64,000 nucleotides of DNA from Geodermatophilus sp. TF02-6 (GTDB lineage Bacteria; Actinomycetota; Actinomycetes; Mycobacteriales; Geodermatophilaceae). The notes under the pieces were generated by a model that made no database searches, was not told where the DNA came from, and worked only from the letters and a program-made list of their open reading frames with translations. The stretch lies in assembly GCF_003319115.1 (NCBI RefSeq), contig NZ_QOHF01000009.1, positions 1 through 64,000 on the forward strand. The letters are read 5' to 3'. The position numbers and the translations under genes are program-made. Position 1 is the stretch's first letter, and the number at the start of each line of letters is the position of its first letter. This document shows, in pieces, positions 16,244 through 24,680 of this stretch.

Positions 16244-17068
16244 GGCGCGGCGGCGGTAGGCCCGCACCGCCAGCGGGGCGAAGACCACCAGCAGGCCGGC
16301 CATCCACACCAGCGTCCAGACGAGGTTGCCCGCCACCGGACCGCCGAGCATGAGCCCGCGGACGGCGCTCACCAGGTGGCTGATCGGGTTCACGTCCACG
16401 AACGCCTGCAACCAGCCGGGCATCGTCTCGGTCGCGACGAACGTGTTGCTGCCGAACGACAACGGCAGGATCAGCAGGAACATGATCCCCTGCACGGCGC
16501 CGGCGGTCCGGGCGATCATCCCGACGTAGACCGAGATCCAGCCGAAGCAGAGCGCGAAGCCCATCGACAGGACGAGCGAGGCGAGGATGCCGAGCCACCC
16601 GTTGGTCGCGTCGAAGCCCATCAGGGTGCCGACGACCATGATCACCACGAACAGGATCAGGTAGCGCACCAGGTCCGCCATGACCGCGCCGACCAGTGGC
16701 GCCGACCGACCGATGGGCAGCGACCGGAACCGGTCGAAGACGCCCTTCTCGATGTCGGCGTTGAGGTTCTGCCCCAGCGAGACGCTGGCCATCGCGATGG
16801 TCTGCCCCAGCAGGCCGGGCAGGAGGAACTGCAGGTAGGCCTGCTGCGAGCCGCCGGCGATGGCGCCGCCGAACACGTAGGTGAACAGCCCCAGGAAGAC
16901 GACCGGTTGCAGCGTGACGTCGATCAGCGCCTCGGGCGTGCGCCAGGTCTTGATCAGGCTGCGCCGGGCCAGGACCTGCGCCTGCCGCCAGAGGCTGCTC
17001 GTCGTCGGGGTGCCGCGGTCGGCCAGGGGGACCTGCCGGCCGGTGCCGGCGGGAACGGTGGTGGTCAT
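16241..17068 (-). CDS. ABC-2 type transporter permease (DrrB-like)
   Basis: A 275-residue integral membrane protein with six predicted helices, of the ABC-2/DrrB drug-exporter family. The family segment PLSFGSNTFVATETMPGWLQ followed by NPISHLVSAVRGLMLG is present. With the ATPase encoded just upstream it would form an exporter for hydrophobic compounds, as in daunorubicin resistance. Start ATG 17068 overlaps the ATPase stop (ATGA), so the two are co-translated. The actual substrate is unknown. Confidence 0.88.
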   Translation of the reverse strand: MTTTVPAGTGRQVPLADRGTPTTSSLWRQAQVLARRSLIKTWRTPEALIDVTLQPVVFLGLFTYVFGGAIAGGSQQAYLQFLLPGLLGQTIAMASVSLGQNLNADIEKGVFDRFRSLPIGRSAPLVGAVMADLVRYLILFVVIMVVGTLMGFDATNGWLGILASLVLSMGFALCFGWISVYVGMIARTAGAVQGIMFLLILPLSFGSNTFVATETMPGWLQAFVDVNPISHLVSAVRGLMLGGPVAGNLVWTLVWMAGLLVVFAPLAVRAYRRRA

Positions 17069-18018
17069 GCCGCCTCCTCGGTGGTGTCGCTGGTGGGCCG
17101 GCCGGTGAGGGTCAGGAAGACCTCGTCCAGGCTCGGCAGGTGCAGGGACAGCTCGCTGACGGCGATGCCGGTGACCTGGAGCCGGCCGACCAGCTCGGGC
17201 AGCAGCGAGTCGTCGTCCACGCGGCAGGTGAGCTCGCCGCGGCTGAGTTCGGGCACGCAGCGGGTGAGGTCGACGAGGATCCGCCGCACCTCCTGCGTCC
17301 GGCCCGGGTCGACGGGGCGGACCCGCAGCCGCTGGCCGCCGATGTGGTGCTTGAGCCCGTCGGGGGTGTTGTGGGCGATGACCCGGCCGGAGTCGATGAC
17401 GGTGATCTCGTCGGCCAGGGCGTCGGCCTCCTCCAGGTACTGCGTGGTGAGCAGCACGGTCGCGCCCTCGGCCACGATCCGGCGGACGACGTCCCACATC
17501 TCCTCGCGCTTGGCCGGGTCCAGGCCGGTGGTCGGCTCGTCGAGGAAGATCACCGACGGCCGGCCCACCAGGCTGACCGCCAGGTCGAGGCGGCGGCGCA
17601 TGCCGCCGCTGTAGGTCTTGGCCACCCGGCCGGCGGCCTCGGTGAGGTCGAACCACTCGAGCAGCTCGGCCGCCCGCGTCCGCGCCTGCGCGGTGCGCAG
17701 GCCGAGCAGCTGGCCGATCAGCAGCAGGTTCTGGGTGCCGGTGAGGTCCTCGTCGACCGAGGCGTACTGGCCGGTGAGGCCGATCCGGGCGCGCACCTCG
17801 GCCGGCTGGCGCAGCACGTCGAAGCCGGCGACGCGGGCGCTGCCCGAGTCCGGCTGCAGCAGGGTGGCGAGCACCCGGACGGCGGTGGTCTTGCCCGCGC
17901 CGTTGGGCCCGAGCACGCCCAGCACCGTGCCCTCGGGGGCGGCCAGGTCGACCCCGGCCAGCGCCTGCGTCTCGCCGAACCGCTTGGTGAGGCCCGCGGC
18001 CTCGATCCCGTAGGTCAT
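17065..18018 (-). CDS. ABC transporter ATP-binding protein (DrrA-like)
   Basis: A 317-residue ATPase of the daunorubicin-resistance DrrA type. Walker A GPNGAGKTT, signature YSGGMRRRL, Walker B VIFLDEPTTGLD and the H-loop-like region are intact, followed by the DrrA C-terminal domain ending in the characteristic LPSLDEVFLTLTG. Start ATG 18018 has a good ribosome site (ggagagatcc); a longer frame upstream adds an unlikely N-terminus. First gene of drrAB. The 176-bp region upstream, shared with vapB, holds inverted repeats that may bind a repressor. Confidence 0.92.
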   Translation of the reverse strand: MTYGIEAAGLTKRFGETQALAGVDLAAPEGTVLGVLGPNGAGKTTAVRVLATLLQPDSGSARVAGFDVLRQPAEVRARIGLTGQYASVDEDLTGTQNLLLIGQLLGLRTAQARTRAAELLEWFDLTEAAGRVAKTYSGGMRRRLDLAVSLVGRPSVIFLDEPTTGLDPAKREEMWDVVRRIVAEGATVLLTTQYLEEADALADEITVIDSGRVIAHNTPDGLKHHIGGQRLRVRPVDPGRTQEVRRILVDLTRCVPELSRGELTCRVDDDSLLPELVGRLQVTGIAVSELSLHLPSLDEVFLTLTGRPTSDTTEEAA

Positions 18019-18070
18019 GGATCTCTCCCTCCGTGTCGCTGCCGACGATGGGGGGAGGCGCCCACGCGAT

Positions 18071-18129
18071 CCGCACACGTCGCTGACAGGCGCGCGGAGG
18101 TCGTGTCAGTGCACGTCAGCGATGTGCGG
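18071..18129. promoter_or_regulatory. Inverted repeats between drrA and vapB, possible operator
   Basis: ccgcacacgtcgctgac at 18071-18087 is nearly complementary to gtcagcgatgtgcgg at 18115-18129, and inside them ctgaca (18083-18088) pairs with tgtcag (18104-18109). Clustered TGTCAG-like half sites in a divergent promoter gap suggest binding of a dimeric regulator such as a TetR-type repressor of the exporter, or VapB autoregulation. No regulator gene lies beside it. Confidence 0.35.
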
Positions 18130-18194
18130 CGGCGGTGCGTGATGGCCGGGGCGGAGCCGCTCCCGGCCACGCGCCGAAGGTGTACCGTTGGTGT

Positions 18195-18407
18195 ATGAGT
18201 CGGTCGCGCACCAACATCGAGCTGGAGGACGACCTCGTCCAGCTGATCATGGAGCGGCACGGCGTCCGCACGAAGACCGAGGCGGTGCACCTCGCCCTGC
18301 GCCACCTGGCCGGTCAGCCGATGACCCGCGAGCAGGCCCTCGCCATGCGCGGCGCGCGGGCCCTCGGCACGGCACCGGCCGATGCCGGTCCGGTCGACGC
18401 CGGGTGA
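18195..18407 (+). CDS. vapB: Type II antitoxin, VapB family
   Basis: A 70-residue protein with an N-terminal ribbon-helix-helix (SRTNIELEDDLVQLIMERHG then RTKTEAVHLALRHL), the DNA-binding part of VapB antitoxins, and a short acidic C-terminal tail expected to block the toxin. VapB normally represses its own promoter together with VapC. ATG 18195 is preceded by tgtaccgt a few bases upstream and no ribosome site, suggesting a leaderless transcript. Its stop overlaps the vapC start (GTGA). Confidence 0.88.
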   Translation: MSRSRTNIELEDDLVQLIMERHGVRTKTEAVHLALRHLAGQPMTREQALAMRGARALGTAPADAGPVDAG

Positions 18408-18814
18408 TCCTGGCCGACACCTCGGCGTGGGTGGAGTACGACCGGGCCACGGGCAGTCCTGTGGACCGGCGACTCACCGAGCTGATCGCCACCGACGGGC
18501 TGCTGGCCGTCACCGAACCCGTGCTGATGGAGGTCTGCGCGGGCGCCCGTGACGAGCGGCGAGCCGAGCAGCTGCGCCAGCTCCTCCTCCGCACCCACCT
18601 GCTGCCGGTCGACCCGGCTGCGGACTTCGAGGCGGCCGCACTGGTGTACCGCCGCTGCCGACGTGCCGGCGTGACGCCGCGCGGCATGGTGGACTGCCTG
18701 ATCGCGGCCGTGGCCCGGCGGACCTCGGCGGTGCTCCTCGCCCAGGACGCCGACCTCGATCGGGTCGCCCGGGTGGTCGGCATCGCGGTGGACGACGCCT
18801 CCCTGCGAGCCTGA
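18404..18814 (+). CDS. vapC: Type II toxin, VapC family PIN-domain ribonuclease
   Basis: A 136-residue PIN-domain endoribonuclease. Acidic residues expected to hold Mg2+ are seen in ILADTSAW (Asp5), LMEVCAG, MVDCLIAA and AQDADLDR. VapC toxins usually cut tRNA or rRNA at single sites; the target here is unknown. GTG 18404 overlaps the vapB stop by four bases, the standard coupling for this pair. Length is standard and no inactivating change is visible, so the pair should be functional. Confidence 0.9.
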   Translation: MILADTSAWVEYDRATGSPVDRRLTELIATDGLLAVTEPVLMEVCAGARDERRAEQLRQLLLRTHLLPVDPAADFEAAALVYRRCRRAGVTPRGMVDCLIAAVARRTSAVLLAQDADLDRVARVVGIAVDDASLRA

Positions 18815-18856
18815 GCCCACACGGGTGGCCGGCTCAGGAGCACCGGCCCGATCCGC

Positions 18857-20317
18857 TCACCCCCGGGCGGCGCCGTAGCCGAGCAGCGCGGCCAGGCCGA
18901 GGGCGCTGCGCGGCGCGTAGGCGCCCCGCCACAGGCCGCCGTGCGCCGCGGCGCAGGCCTCGTCCTGCCACGGCTGCTGGTGCGCCGGGCCGCCGCCGGT
19001 GTGCAGGTCGTGCACGAGCAGCGCGGCCATCAGCACGTTGGACGTCGCCGGCTCGAACACCTCGACGCCGAACCGGTGCGCCCCGGCGTAGGCCGCGGCC
19101 AGCGCGCGGTTCTTGACCACCGAGCGGGTGCGGGTCGGCGGCGCGACGTTCATCGACACCGTCGTCCCACCGGCCCGGGCGACCGTCGCCCGCCACCGCT
19201 GCAACCGCTTGGCCAGCGCGTAGTTGGGGCCCTGCTGGGCGACCAGGCTGTCGGCGATGCCGGGATCGCTGCCGGGCACGTACGCCCGCTGCAGCAGCCG
19301 GCCGGCCGAGAGCGTCCGCAGCGGCCGGCCGAGCAGCTTGGCCGTCCGCGAGCGGCCGGCGTAGGCCCGCACCGACTGCTCGACCGCGTCCGCCGGGACG
19401 GCGAAGACGTCGGTCGGGGTGGCGAGGAACCCCAGCGCCAGGTCGTCGCGGGCCGCGGCCAGCCGGACGGTGAGCGCGTCGACCGCCGTCGACACCCGCA
19501 CGTTGGTCGCGCCGTCGGCGTAGACGTAGTTGCCCAGCACCGCCCGCCCGGGCAGGGCGGCGACCCAGTCGGCGACGGCCGGCACCTCGGTGATCAGGTC
19601 CGCGCCGGCCCGAGCCGGATCGGACCCATCGTCCGGCGCCACCGGCACCAGGAGCGTCCCGGCGCCGCGTCGGGCGGTCTCGGCCACCCGCTGCCACAGC
19701 GCCGGGCGGGGCAGGTCGACGCCGGCCACCCGGGCGCCCCAGCGCAGCAGCGCGGTCAGCGGACCCATCTCCGCGCCCGCCCCGAGCACCACCACGGTGG
19801 TGCCGGGCAGGGCGAGCCACTCGGGGTGCGCGGCGACGGTGCGCACCGCCTCGGCGCACGAGGGCTCCACGACCCCGGCCGCCACCCACGCGTCGAGGCG
19901 GCGCAGCAGCGTCTCGCCGCGCAGCCGCTCGCCGTGGTAGGGCACCGACAGCTCCCGCTCGGGCTCGGCGGTGCCGGTCACCTCGGCGGTGGCCAGGGCG
20001 CGCCCGGCCGGAGCGCGGAGCAGGTCGTCCAGGCCGGCCTCCACGCCGTCCGGCCCGGCGACCCGCATCCGCCGGTGCAGCGCGACCAGGCCGGCGTCGG
20101 CGATCGCCAGGGCCGCCTCACGCGAGGCCAGCCCCGCCTCGACCAGCCGGCGGACGTGGGTGAGGTAGCCGGCCCGCCAGTTGGTCTCTCGCTCGGCGGC
20201 CGCGGCTCCGGTCGGGTCGACCGGGCGCAGCGCGTCGGCGACGACCGCCCGGCCCAGCGCCGCGGTGCTGCGCCGACCGTCCGGACCGGCGGGGAAGACG
20301 ACCCCGAGGTCGGCCAT
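18857..20317 (-). CDS. Unrecognised 486-residue protein with a dinucleotide-binding motif
   Basis: I do not recognise the family. The protein is soluble, with an all-alpha-looking N-terminal third (RRLVEAGLASREAALAIADA), a central Rossmann-like beta strand and loop TTVVVLGAGAEMGPLTALL, suggesting NAD(P) or a nucleotide as ligand, and a C-terminal part with SVVKNRALAAAY and VHDLHTGGGPAHQQPWQDEA. The region between has GPNYALAKRLQRWR, which could be an active-site loop of a short-chain reductase-like fold. ATG 20317 overlaps the stop of pepA (ATGA), so the two are co-translated in this genome. Possibly an oxidoreductase; no firmer call is justified. Confidence 0.75.
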   Translation of the reverse strand: MADLGVVFPAGPDGRRSTAALGRAVVADALRPVDPTGAAAAERETNWRAGYLTHVRRLVEAGLASREAALAIADAGLVALHRRMRVAGPDGVEAGLDDLLRAPAGRALATAEVTGTAEPERELSVPYHGERLRGETLLRRLDAWVAAGVVEPSCAEAVRTVAAHPEWLALPGTTVVVLGAGAEMGPLTALLRWGARVAGVDLPRPALWQRVAETARRGAGTLLVPVAPDDGSDPARAGADLITEVPAVADWVAALPGRAVLGNYVYADGATNVRVSTAVDALTVRLAAARDDLALGFLATPTDVFAVPADAVEQSVRAYAGRSRTAKLLGRPLRTLSAGRLLQRAYVPGSDPGIADSLVAQQGPNYALAKRLQRWRATVARAGGTTVSMNVAPPTRTRSVVKNRALAAAYAGAHRFGVEVFEPATSNVLMAALLVHDLHTGGGPAHQQPWQDEACAAAHGGLWRGAYAPRSALGLAALLGYGAARG

Positions 20318-21978
20318 CAGTCGGCGACCGTCGGCGGATTCGGCCCCGTCCCGGGCACCTGGCCCCCTGCAGGGGCCCGCCACGAGCCTGCGAGTGGCGG
20401 GGGGCAGGGGGTCCTTCTCCGAGGGGTCTGGAGGCCTCGGTGCAGGGTCCCACCGCGAGCTCGCGAGTGCTGGGGGGCAGCGAGGTCCTTCCACGGCGCG
20501 CCGGCCTCCAGCCAGCGCAGCAGCGTGCGGGCGCCGAAGCCGGTGCCGCCCTTGACCACCTCGGCGTCGTCCGACCCGGCGCGGGCCGGCCCGGCGACGT
20601 CGAGGTGCGCCCAGGGCAGGTCCCCGGCGAAGGGCCGCAGGAACAGCGCGGCGGTCGTCCCGCCCGGGTTGCCCGGCGCGTTGTTGGCGTCGGCGACGGC
20701 GGACTCGAGCAGGTCGGCGTGCTCCTCGGCCAGCGGCATCCGCCACACCGGCTCCCCGGCGTGTGCGGCGGCGGTGCTCAGCGCGTCGGCCAGCCCGTCG
20801 GTGGTCGCGTACAGCCCGGCGGTGCGGGTGCCGAGCGCGACCTTCATCGCACCGGTCAGCGTGGCGACGTCGACCAGCACCGTGGCGCCCAGCTCGAGCC
20901 GGGCCCACGCCAGCCCGTCGGCGAGCACCATGCGGCCCTCGGCGTCGGTGTTGAGCACCTCCGTCGTCCGCCCGCCGACGTGCCGGACGACGTCGGCCGG
21001 CCGGTAGGACGAGCCCGAGACGGCGTTCTCCGCGGCCGGGACGACGGCGGTGACGGCGACCGGCAGCTCCAGCCGGGCCGCGGCGTCGAGCGCGGCGAGC
21101 ACGGCGGCCCCGCCGGCCATGTCGGTCTTCATCTCGCGCATGCCGGCGGTCGGTTTGATCGAGATGCCGCCGGTGTCGAAGGTGATGCCCTTGCCGACCA
21201 GCACGGGGTGGGCGGCGCCGGCCCCCGGCGGACGGTAGGTCGCGGCGACCACCCGCGGCGGGCTGGCCGAGCCGCCGCCCACGGCGAGCACGCCGCCGAA
21301 GCCCCCGGCCCGCAGCTCGTCGGGCCCGAGCACGGTGACGGTCACGGACGGCAGCCGGCCCAGGCGCTCGACGGCCCGGTCGGCCAGCCAGGCCGGGTCC
21401 TTGGTGTTGCTGGGCGTGTTGACCAGGTCGCGGGCCCAGGCGACCGCCTCGCCGGCGACCTCCCCCGCCCGCGCGGCGGCCGCGACCGCCGGGTCCTCGC
21501 CGTCGGCGGCGACGACCGTGACCGTGGCCAGCCGCGGCGGGTGGGGCGTGGAGGTCTCCCGGAACCGGTAGCCGGCCAGCAGGGCGGCCTCGACGGCGGC
21601 GCGGACCTCCTCGGCGCCGGCCGGGGCGGCCGGGTCGTCGAGCGGCAGCACCAGCCGGCGGGCGCCGTGCTCGGCGAGGGCCTGCGCGCGGCGGACGGCG
21701 GCGCCGACGTAGCCGCGCAGGTCGGGCAGCGTGGCGTCCCCGACCCCGACGGCGAGCACGGTGCGCGGCCGGCGGCCGGGCACCGGCAGGTCCCTGACGG
21801 TGCCCGGCCGGCCGGTGTTGCCCGTGTCGGCGAGCACGCCGGCGAGCAGCCCGGCGTCGACCGGGGCGCTCGGGCCGGGAAGCCACGCGGGCAGCGCCGC
21901 GCCGGTGCCGACGGGGACGGCCAGGACGTCGTCCTCGCCCAGCGCCGGGAGGGTGGCCAGGACCTCGACCCGCGGCAA
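20317..21978 (-). CDS. pepA: Leucyl aminopeptidase, M17 family, with repeat-encoded tail
   Basis: A 553-residue cytosolic metallo-aminopeptidase. The M17 catalytic core is intact: GKGITFDTGG with SIKPTAGM and KTDMAGG, and the signature NTDAEGRMVLADGL holding metal ligands. It removes N-terminal residues from peptides. TTG 21978 is the only start that keeps the N-terminal domain, but the ribosome site is poor and a hairpin ends 7 bases upstream. The natural end appears to be near GARTLLRWLEAG; the last 60 or so residues (rich in R, P and T) are translated from the GC-rich intergenic repeats at 20361-20491, continuing to a stop that overlaps the next gene. Confidence 0.9.
   Translation of the reverse strand: MPRVEVLATLPALGEDDVLAVPVGTGAALPAWLPGPSAPVDAGLLAGVLADTGNTGRPGTVRDLPVPGRRPRTVLAVGVGDATLPDLRGYVGAAVRRAQALAEHGARRLVLPLDDPAAPAGAEEVRAAVEAALLAGYRFRETSTPHPPRLATVTVVAADGEDPAVAAAARAGEVAGEAVAWARDLVNTPSNTKDPAWLADRAVERLGRLPSVTVTVLGPDELRAGGFGGVLAVGGGSASPPRVVAATYRPPGAGAAHPVLVGKGITFDTGGISIKPTAGMREMKTDMAGGAAVLAALDAAARLELPVAVTAVVPAAENAVSGSSYRPADVVRHVGGRTTEVLNTDAEGRMVLADGLAWARLELGATVLVDVATLTGAMKVALGTRTAGLYATTDGLADALSTAAAHAGEPVWRMPLAEEHADLLESAVADANNAPGNPGGTTAALFLRPFAGDLPWAHLDVAGPARAGSDDAEVVKGGTGFGARTLLRWLEAGAPWKDLAAPQHSRARGGTLHRGLQTPRRRTPCPPPLAGSWRAPAGGQVPGTGPNPPTVAD
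20361..20491. repeat. Two GC-rich type A repeats inside the 3' end of pepA
   Basis: First unit 20361-20417: ggccccctgcaggggccc, gccacgagcctgcgagtggc, ggggggcagggggtccttc. Outer arms GGCCCCCTGC/GCAGGGGGTCC and inner arms CGCCAC/GTGGCG are complementary. Second unit about 20432-20491 is the same design with changes (ggcctcggtgcagggtccc, gcgagctcgcgagtgc, ggggggcagcgaggtcctt). Both are read in frame as the C-terminal tail of pepA on the minus strand. Confidence 0.8.
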
Positions 21979-21984
21979 CGGCGC

Positions 21985-22021
21985 GGCCCCGGTCGCCGGC
22001 GTGCTGCCGGCGACCGGGGCC
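21985..22021 (-). terminator. 16-bp-stem hairpin between DUF3117 gene and pepA
   Basis: ggccccggtcgccggc at 21985-22000 is perfectly complementary to gccggcgaccggggcc at 22006-22021, with a five-base loop. It would terminate transcription of the DUF3117 gene on the minus strand. It ends only 7 bases before the pepA start, so in a read-through transcript it would also hinder pepA translation. Confidence 0.75.
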
Positions 22022-22067
22022 GTGTCGTCCTGCGCGGGGCTGCCCGGGGGCAGGTGCGCTGGGGTGT

Positions 22068-22235
22068 TCAGCTGGTCGCGCCCTTCAGTGCCTCGGAGAG
22101 GGCCGCGGCCTCGTCGGGCGACAGCTCGACGACCAGACGGCCGCCGCCTTCGAGCGGTACGCGCATGACCAGGCCGCGCCCCTCCTTGGTGACCTCCAGG
22201 GGACCTTCACCCGTGCGCGGCTTCATGGCCGCCAT
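22068..22235 (-). CDS. DUF3117 domain protein
   Basis: A 55-residue protein nearly universal in actinobacteria, starting MAAMKPRTGEGPLEVTKEG and ending ALKGATS. The family length (55-57 residues) and the pattern of a short beta-rich core (GLVMRVPLEGGGRLVVELS) followed by a helix (PDEAAALSEAL) match. Function is unknown. In mycobacteria it lies between tag and glgA (Rv1211), the same neighbourhood as here. ATG 22235 has a GGAGGC ribosome site a few bases upstream. Longer in-frame extensions upstream are not needed. Confidence 0.92.
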   Translation of the reverse strand: MAAMKPRTGEGPLEVTKEGRGLVMRVPLEGGGRLVVELSPDEAAALSEALKGATS

Positions 22236-22345
22236 GCGTGCCTCCTTCACCGGCCACCCGCGGCCGGCCGGCTGCGGTGTGGCGTCCGTCGATGCTGTGA
22301 GCTCCCCCCATGATCCCGTATCCGGGCTCGGGAGACCAACCCGAG

Positions 22346-22405
22346 GGAAGGGCCCCCTTGCTCCCCACCACTCGCAAGCTCGCGGCGGGGCCCTGCAAGG
22401 GGGCC
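22346..22405. repeat. GC-rich palindromic repeat, type A
   Basis: Forward-orientation copy: gggaagggcccccttgctcc, ccaccactcgcaagctcgcg, gcggggccctgcaagggggc. The arms ggcccccttgc and gcaagggggcc are complementary. It lies between DUF3117 and tag, where it may end the tag transcript. Confidence 0.8.
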
Positions 22406-22466
22406 GTTCCAGTTCGTCACCCGGCTCGGGGCGGCGCCCGGACGGGGCCACCTCACGGGGGCCGTT

Positions 22467-23051
22467 TCACGGGGCGGCGCGGAAACAGGCGGCCACGTGG
22501 TCGTCGACCATCCCGGTCGCCTGCATGAGGGCGTAGGCGGTGGTGGGGCCCACGAAGACGAAGCCGCGGCCCTTGAGCTCGCGGGCCATCGCGGTGGACT
22601 CGGGGCTGGTGGCCGGGACGTCGGCGAGGGAGGCCGGCCGGGGCCGCGGGCCGGTGGGGGCGAACGACCACAGCAGCGCCGAGAGCCCCCCGGGCACCTG
22701 CTGCGCGGCGCGGGCGTTGCCGATCGCCGCCCGGATCTTGGCCCGGTTGCGGACGATCCCCGCGGCGGCCAGCAGCCGCGCCTCGTCGTCCTCGGTGAAC
22801 CGCGCCACCGCGTCGATGGAGAAGCCGGCGAACGCGGCCCGGAAGGCCGGGCGCTTGCGCAGGACGGTGATCCAGGACAGCCCCGACTGGAACGCCTCGA
22901 GGCAGAGCCGCTCGTACAACGCGTCGTCGCCGTGCAGCGGGGTGCCCCACTCCTCGTCGTGGTAGGCGACGTACTCGGGGGCGCTGTCCCCCCATGCGCA
23001 CCTGACCAGCCCGGCACGTCCGACCAGCTCGGCACGGCGGGCGCGGTCCAC
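22467..23051 (-). CDS. tag: DNA-3-methyladenine glycosylase I
   Basis: A 194-residue base-excision repair enzyme that removes 3-methyladenine from alkylated DNA. Family features are all present: the N-terminal zinc-site region VRCAWG, YHDEEWGTP, a helix-hairpin-helix-like LCLEAFQSGLSWITVLRKR, and the C-terminal GFVFVGPTTAYALMQATGMVDDH with its conserved histidine. The length fits the family. The gene is single on the minus strand and keeps its position next to DUF3117 as in mycobacteria. Confidence 0.95.
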   Translation of the reverse strand: MDRARRAELVGRAGLVRCAWGDSAPEYVAYHDEEWGTPLHGDDALYERLCLEAFQSGLSWITVLRKRPAFRAAFAGFSIDAVARFTEDDEARLLAAAGIVRNRAKIRAAIGNARAAQQVPGGLSALLWSFAPTGPRPRPASLADVPATSPESTAMARELKGRGFVFVGPTTAYALMQATGMVDDHVAACFRAAP

Positions 23052-23086
23052 GCCCGGACGCTAGCGCGCAGCGCCGACGGTCCCGG

Positions 23087-23983
23087 TCAGGGGACGGCGG
23101 CGTCGACGTCGGGACGCTCGGCGCGGGCGGGGCTGCGCCGGGTGGCGAGCACGCAGCCGAGCACGACGAGCGGCAGCCCGAGGGCCAGGCCGAGGGTGAA
23201 CGGCTCGTCGAGCAGCAGCACGCCCAGCAGCACCGCGACGGCCGGGTTGAGGAAGGTGATGACCAGCGCCCGCTGCGGGCCGACCTCGCGGATGAGCGCG
23301 AAGAACAGCGCCAGCGCGACGGCCGTGCACAGCACGCCGAGGGTCGCCAGGGCCAGCAGCGCCCGTCCGGGGGCCCGTGCCGCCTCGTCCAGCCGGGGGA
23401 CGGCGAACGGGGCGTAGACCACCGCGGTGACGCTCAGCGCGATCGCGCTGGCGGCCACCCCGGGCACGTCGGGCAGGGCCCGGGTGACGACGAGCGGGGC
23501 GGTGGCGTACCCGACGACGACCAGCGCGACGGCCAGCAGGGGCAGCGGCCCGACCCCGTCGACGTCCAGGCCGAGGAGGACGGCGATGCCGACCACGCCC
23601 AGCCCCATGCCGAGCAGCCGCACCCGGGTCAGCCGCTCCTCCTCACCGGCCAGCCGGGCGGCCAGCGCGGCGACGAACGGCACGGCGGCGACCAGCAGAC
23701 CGGTGAGCGAGCTCGACAGCGACTGCTCGGCGTAGGCCAGCAGCAGCCACGGGGCGGTCATCTCCAGCACGGTGAACAGCAGCAGCGCCCGCCAGTGCCG
23801 CAACGCCGGGCGCAGCTGGCCGCGGGCGACGGTCCACGGCAGCAGGAGCGCCGCGCCCAGGACGCACCGGCCGAAGACGACGACCACCGGAGGCATCGCA
23901 CCGACGGCCACCTTGACCAGCAGGTACGGGACGCCCCAGATGACCGCCATCGCGAGGAACAGCGCCCAGCCCCGCCGGCTCAC
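23087..23983 (-). CDS. EamA-family (drug/metabolite transporter) membrane protein
   Basis: A 298-residue protein with ten predicted membrane helices in two duplicated EamA halves; the second begins near the linker RLDEAARAPGRALL. Recognisable EamA segments are ALFLAMAVIWGVPYLLVKVAV at the N-terminus and FLNPAVAVLLGVLLLDEPFT in the second half. Members export amino acids, nucleosides or other metabolites. The substrate is not predictable. It is divergent from a LysE-type exporter gene 76 bp away, so the two exporters may share a control region. Confidence 0.88.
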   Translation of the reverse strand: MSRRGWALFLAMAVIWGVPYLLVKVAVGAMPPVVVVFGRCVLGAALLLPWTVARGQLRPALRHWRALLLFTVLEMTAPWLLLAYAEQSLSSSLTGLLVAAVPFVAALAARLAGEEERLTRVRLLGMGLGVVGIAVLLGLDVDGVGPLPLLAVALVVVGYATAPLVVTRALPDVPGVAASAIALSVTAVVYAPFAVPRLDEAARAPGRALLALATLGVLCTAVALALFFALIREVGPQRALVITFLNPAVAVLLGVLLLDEPFTLGLALGLPLVVLGCVLATRRSPARAERPDVDAAVP

Positions 23984-24059
23984 CGCTCCTCACCCGCTGC
24001 GCTGCACGACCTCACGGCCGCCATCCTGCTCGAGGCGTCCGACGCCCTACGGTGGTCCC

Positions 24060-24680
24060 GTGGCGCAGTACGGGACGTTCGTCGTCTTCGCCGCGGTGCT
24101 GGTCCTCGTCCCGGGTCCGGACTTCGCCGTGGTCGTGAGGAACACGCTGGCGGGTGGCCCGCGCCGCGGTGCGTGGAGCGCCGTCGGCGTGACGACCTCC
24201 AACGCCGTGCAGGGCGCGGCGGCCGCCGCCGGCCTGGCCGCACTCGTCGTCCGCATCGAGCCCCTGTTCCAGACGATCCGCTGGCTGGGCATCGCCTACC
24301 TGGCGTGGCTGGGGGCGCAGGCCCTGCGGTCCGCCGTCCGCGGGGAGTACCGGGCGCCGTCGGTCGGCGACACGGCGCCCGGTCAGGCGATCGTCGGCTG
24401 GCGACAGGGGTTCCTGTCCAACGTCACCAACCCCAAGGTGCTCGCGTTCTACCTCGCGGTGCTGCCGCAGTTCCTGGGGCCGGGCGCGCCGGTGCCGGTG
24501 CTGCTGGCCTACGCCCTCACCCACGCCGTCCTGTCGCTGGCCTACCTGCTGGCACTCGTCGCCGGGCTGGACCGGGTACGGGTGGTGCTGGCCCGCCGGC
24601 CGGTCCGCCGGGCGCTGGACGCGCTGACCGGCTGCGCGTTGCTGGGTTTCGGCGCCCGGCTGGCGGCCGAGCGGGCCTGA
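24060..24680 (+). CDS. LysE/RhtB-family amino-acid exporter
   Basis: A 206-residue membrane protein with about six helices. The N-terminal hallmark VLVPGPDFAVVVRNTLAGG and the central GFLSNVTNPKVLAFYLAVLPQF are typical of LysE/RhtB exporters of amino acids or homoserine lactones. GTG 24060 is chosen because it places the first helix at the N-terminus; the open frame further upstream encodes no hydrophobic lead. Divergent from the EamA gene. Confidence 0.9.
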   Translation: MAQYGTFVVFAAVLVLVPGPDFAVVVRNTLAGGPRRGAWSAVGVTTSNAVQGAAAAAGLAALVVRIEPLFQTIRWLGIAYLAWLGAQALRSAVRGEYRAPSVGDTAPGQAIVGWRQGFLSNVTNPKVLAFYLAVLPQFLGPGAPVPVLLAYALTHAVLSLAYLLALVAGLDRVRVVLARRPVRRALDALTGCALLGFGARLAAERA

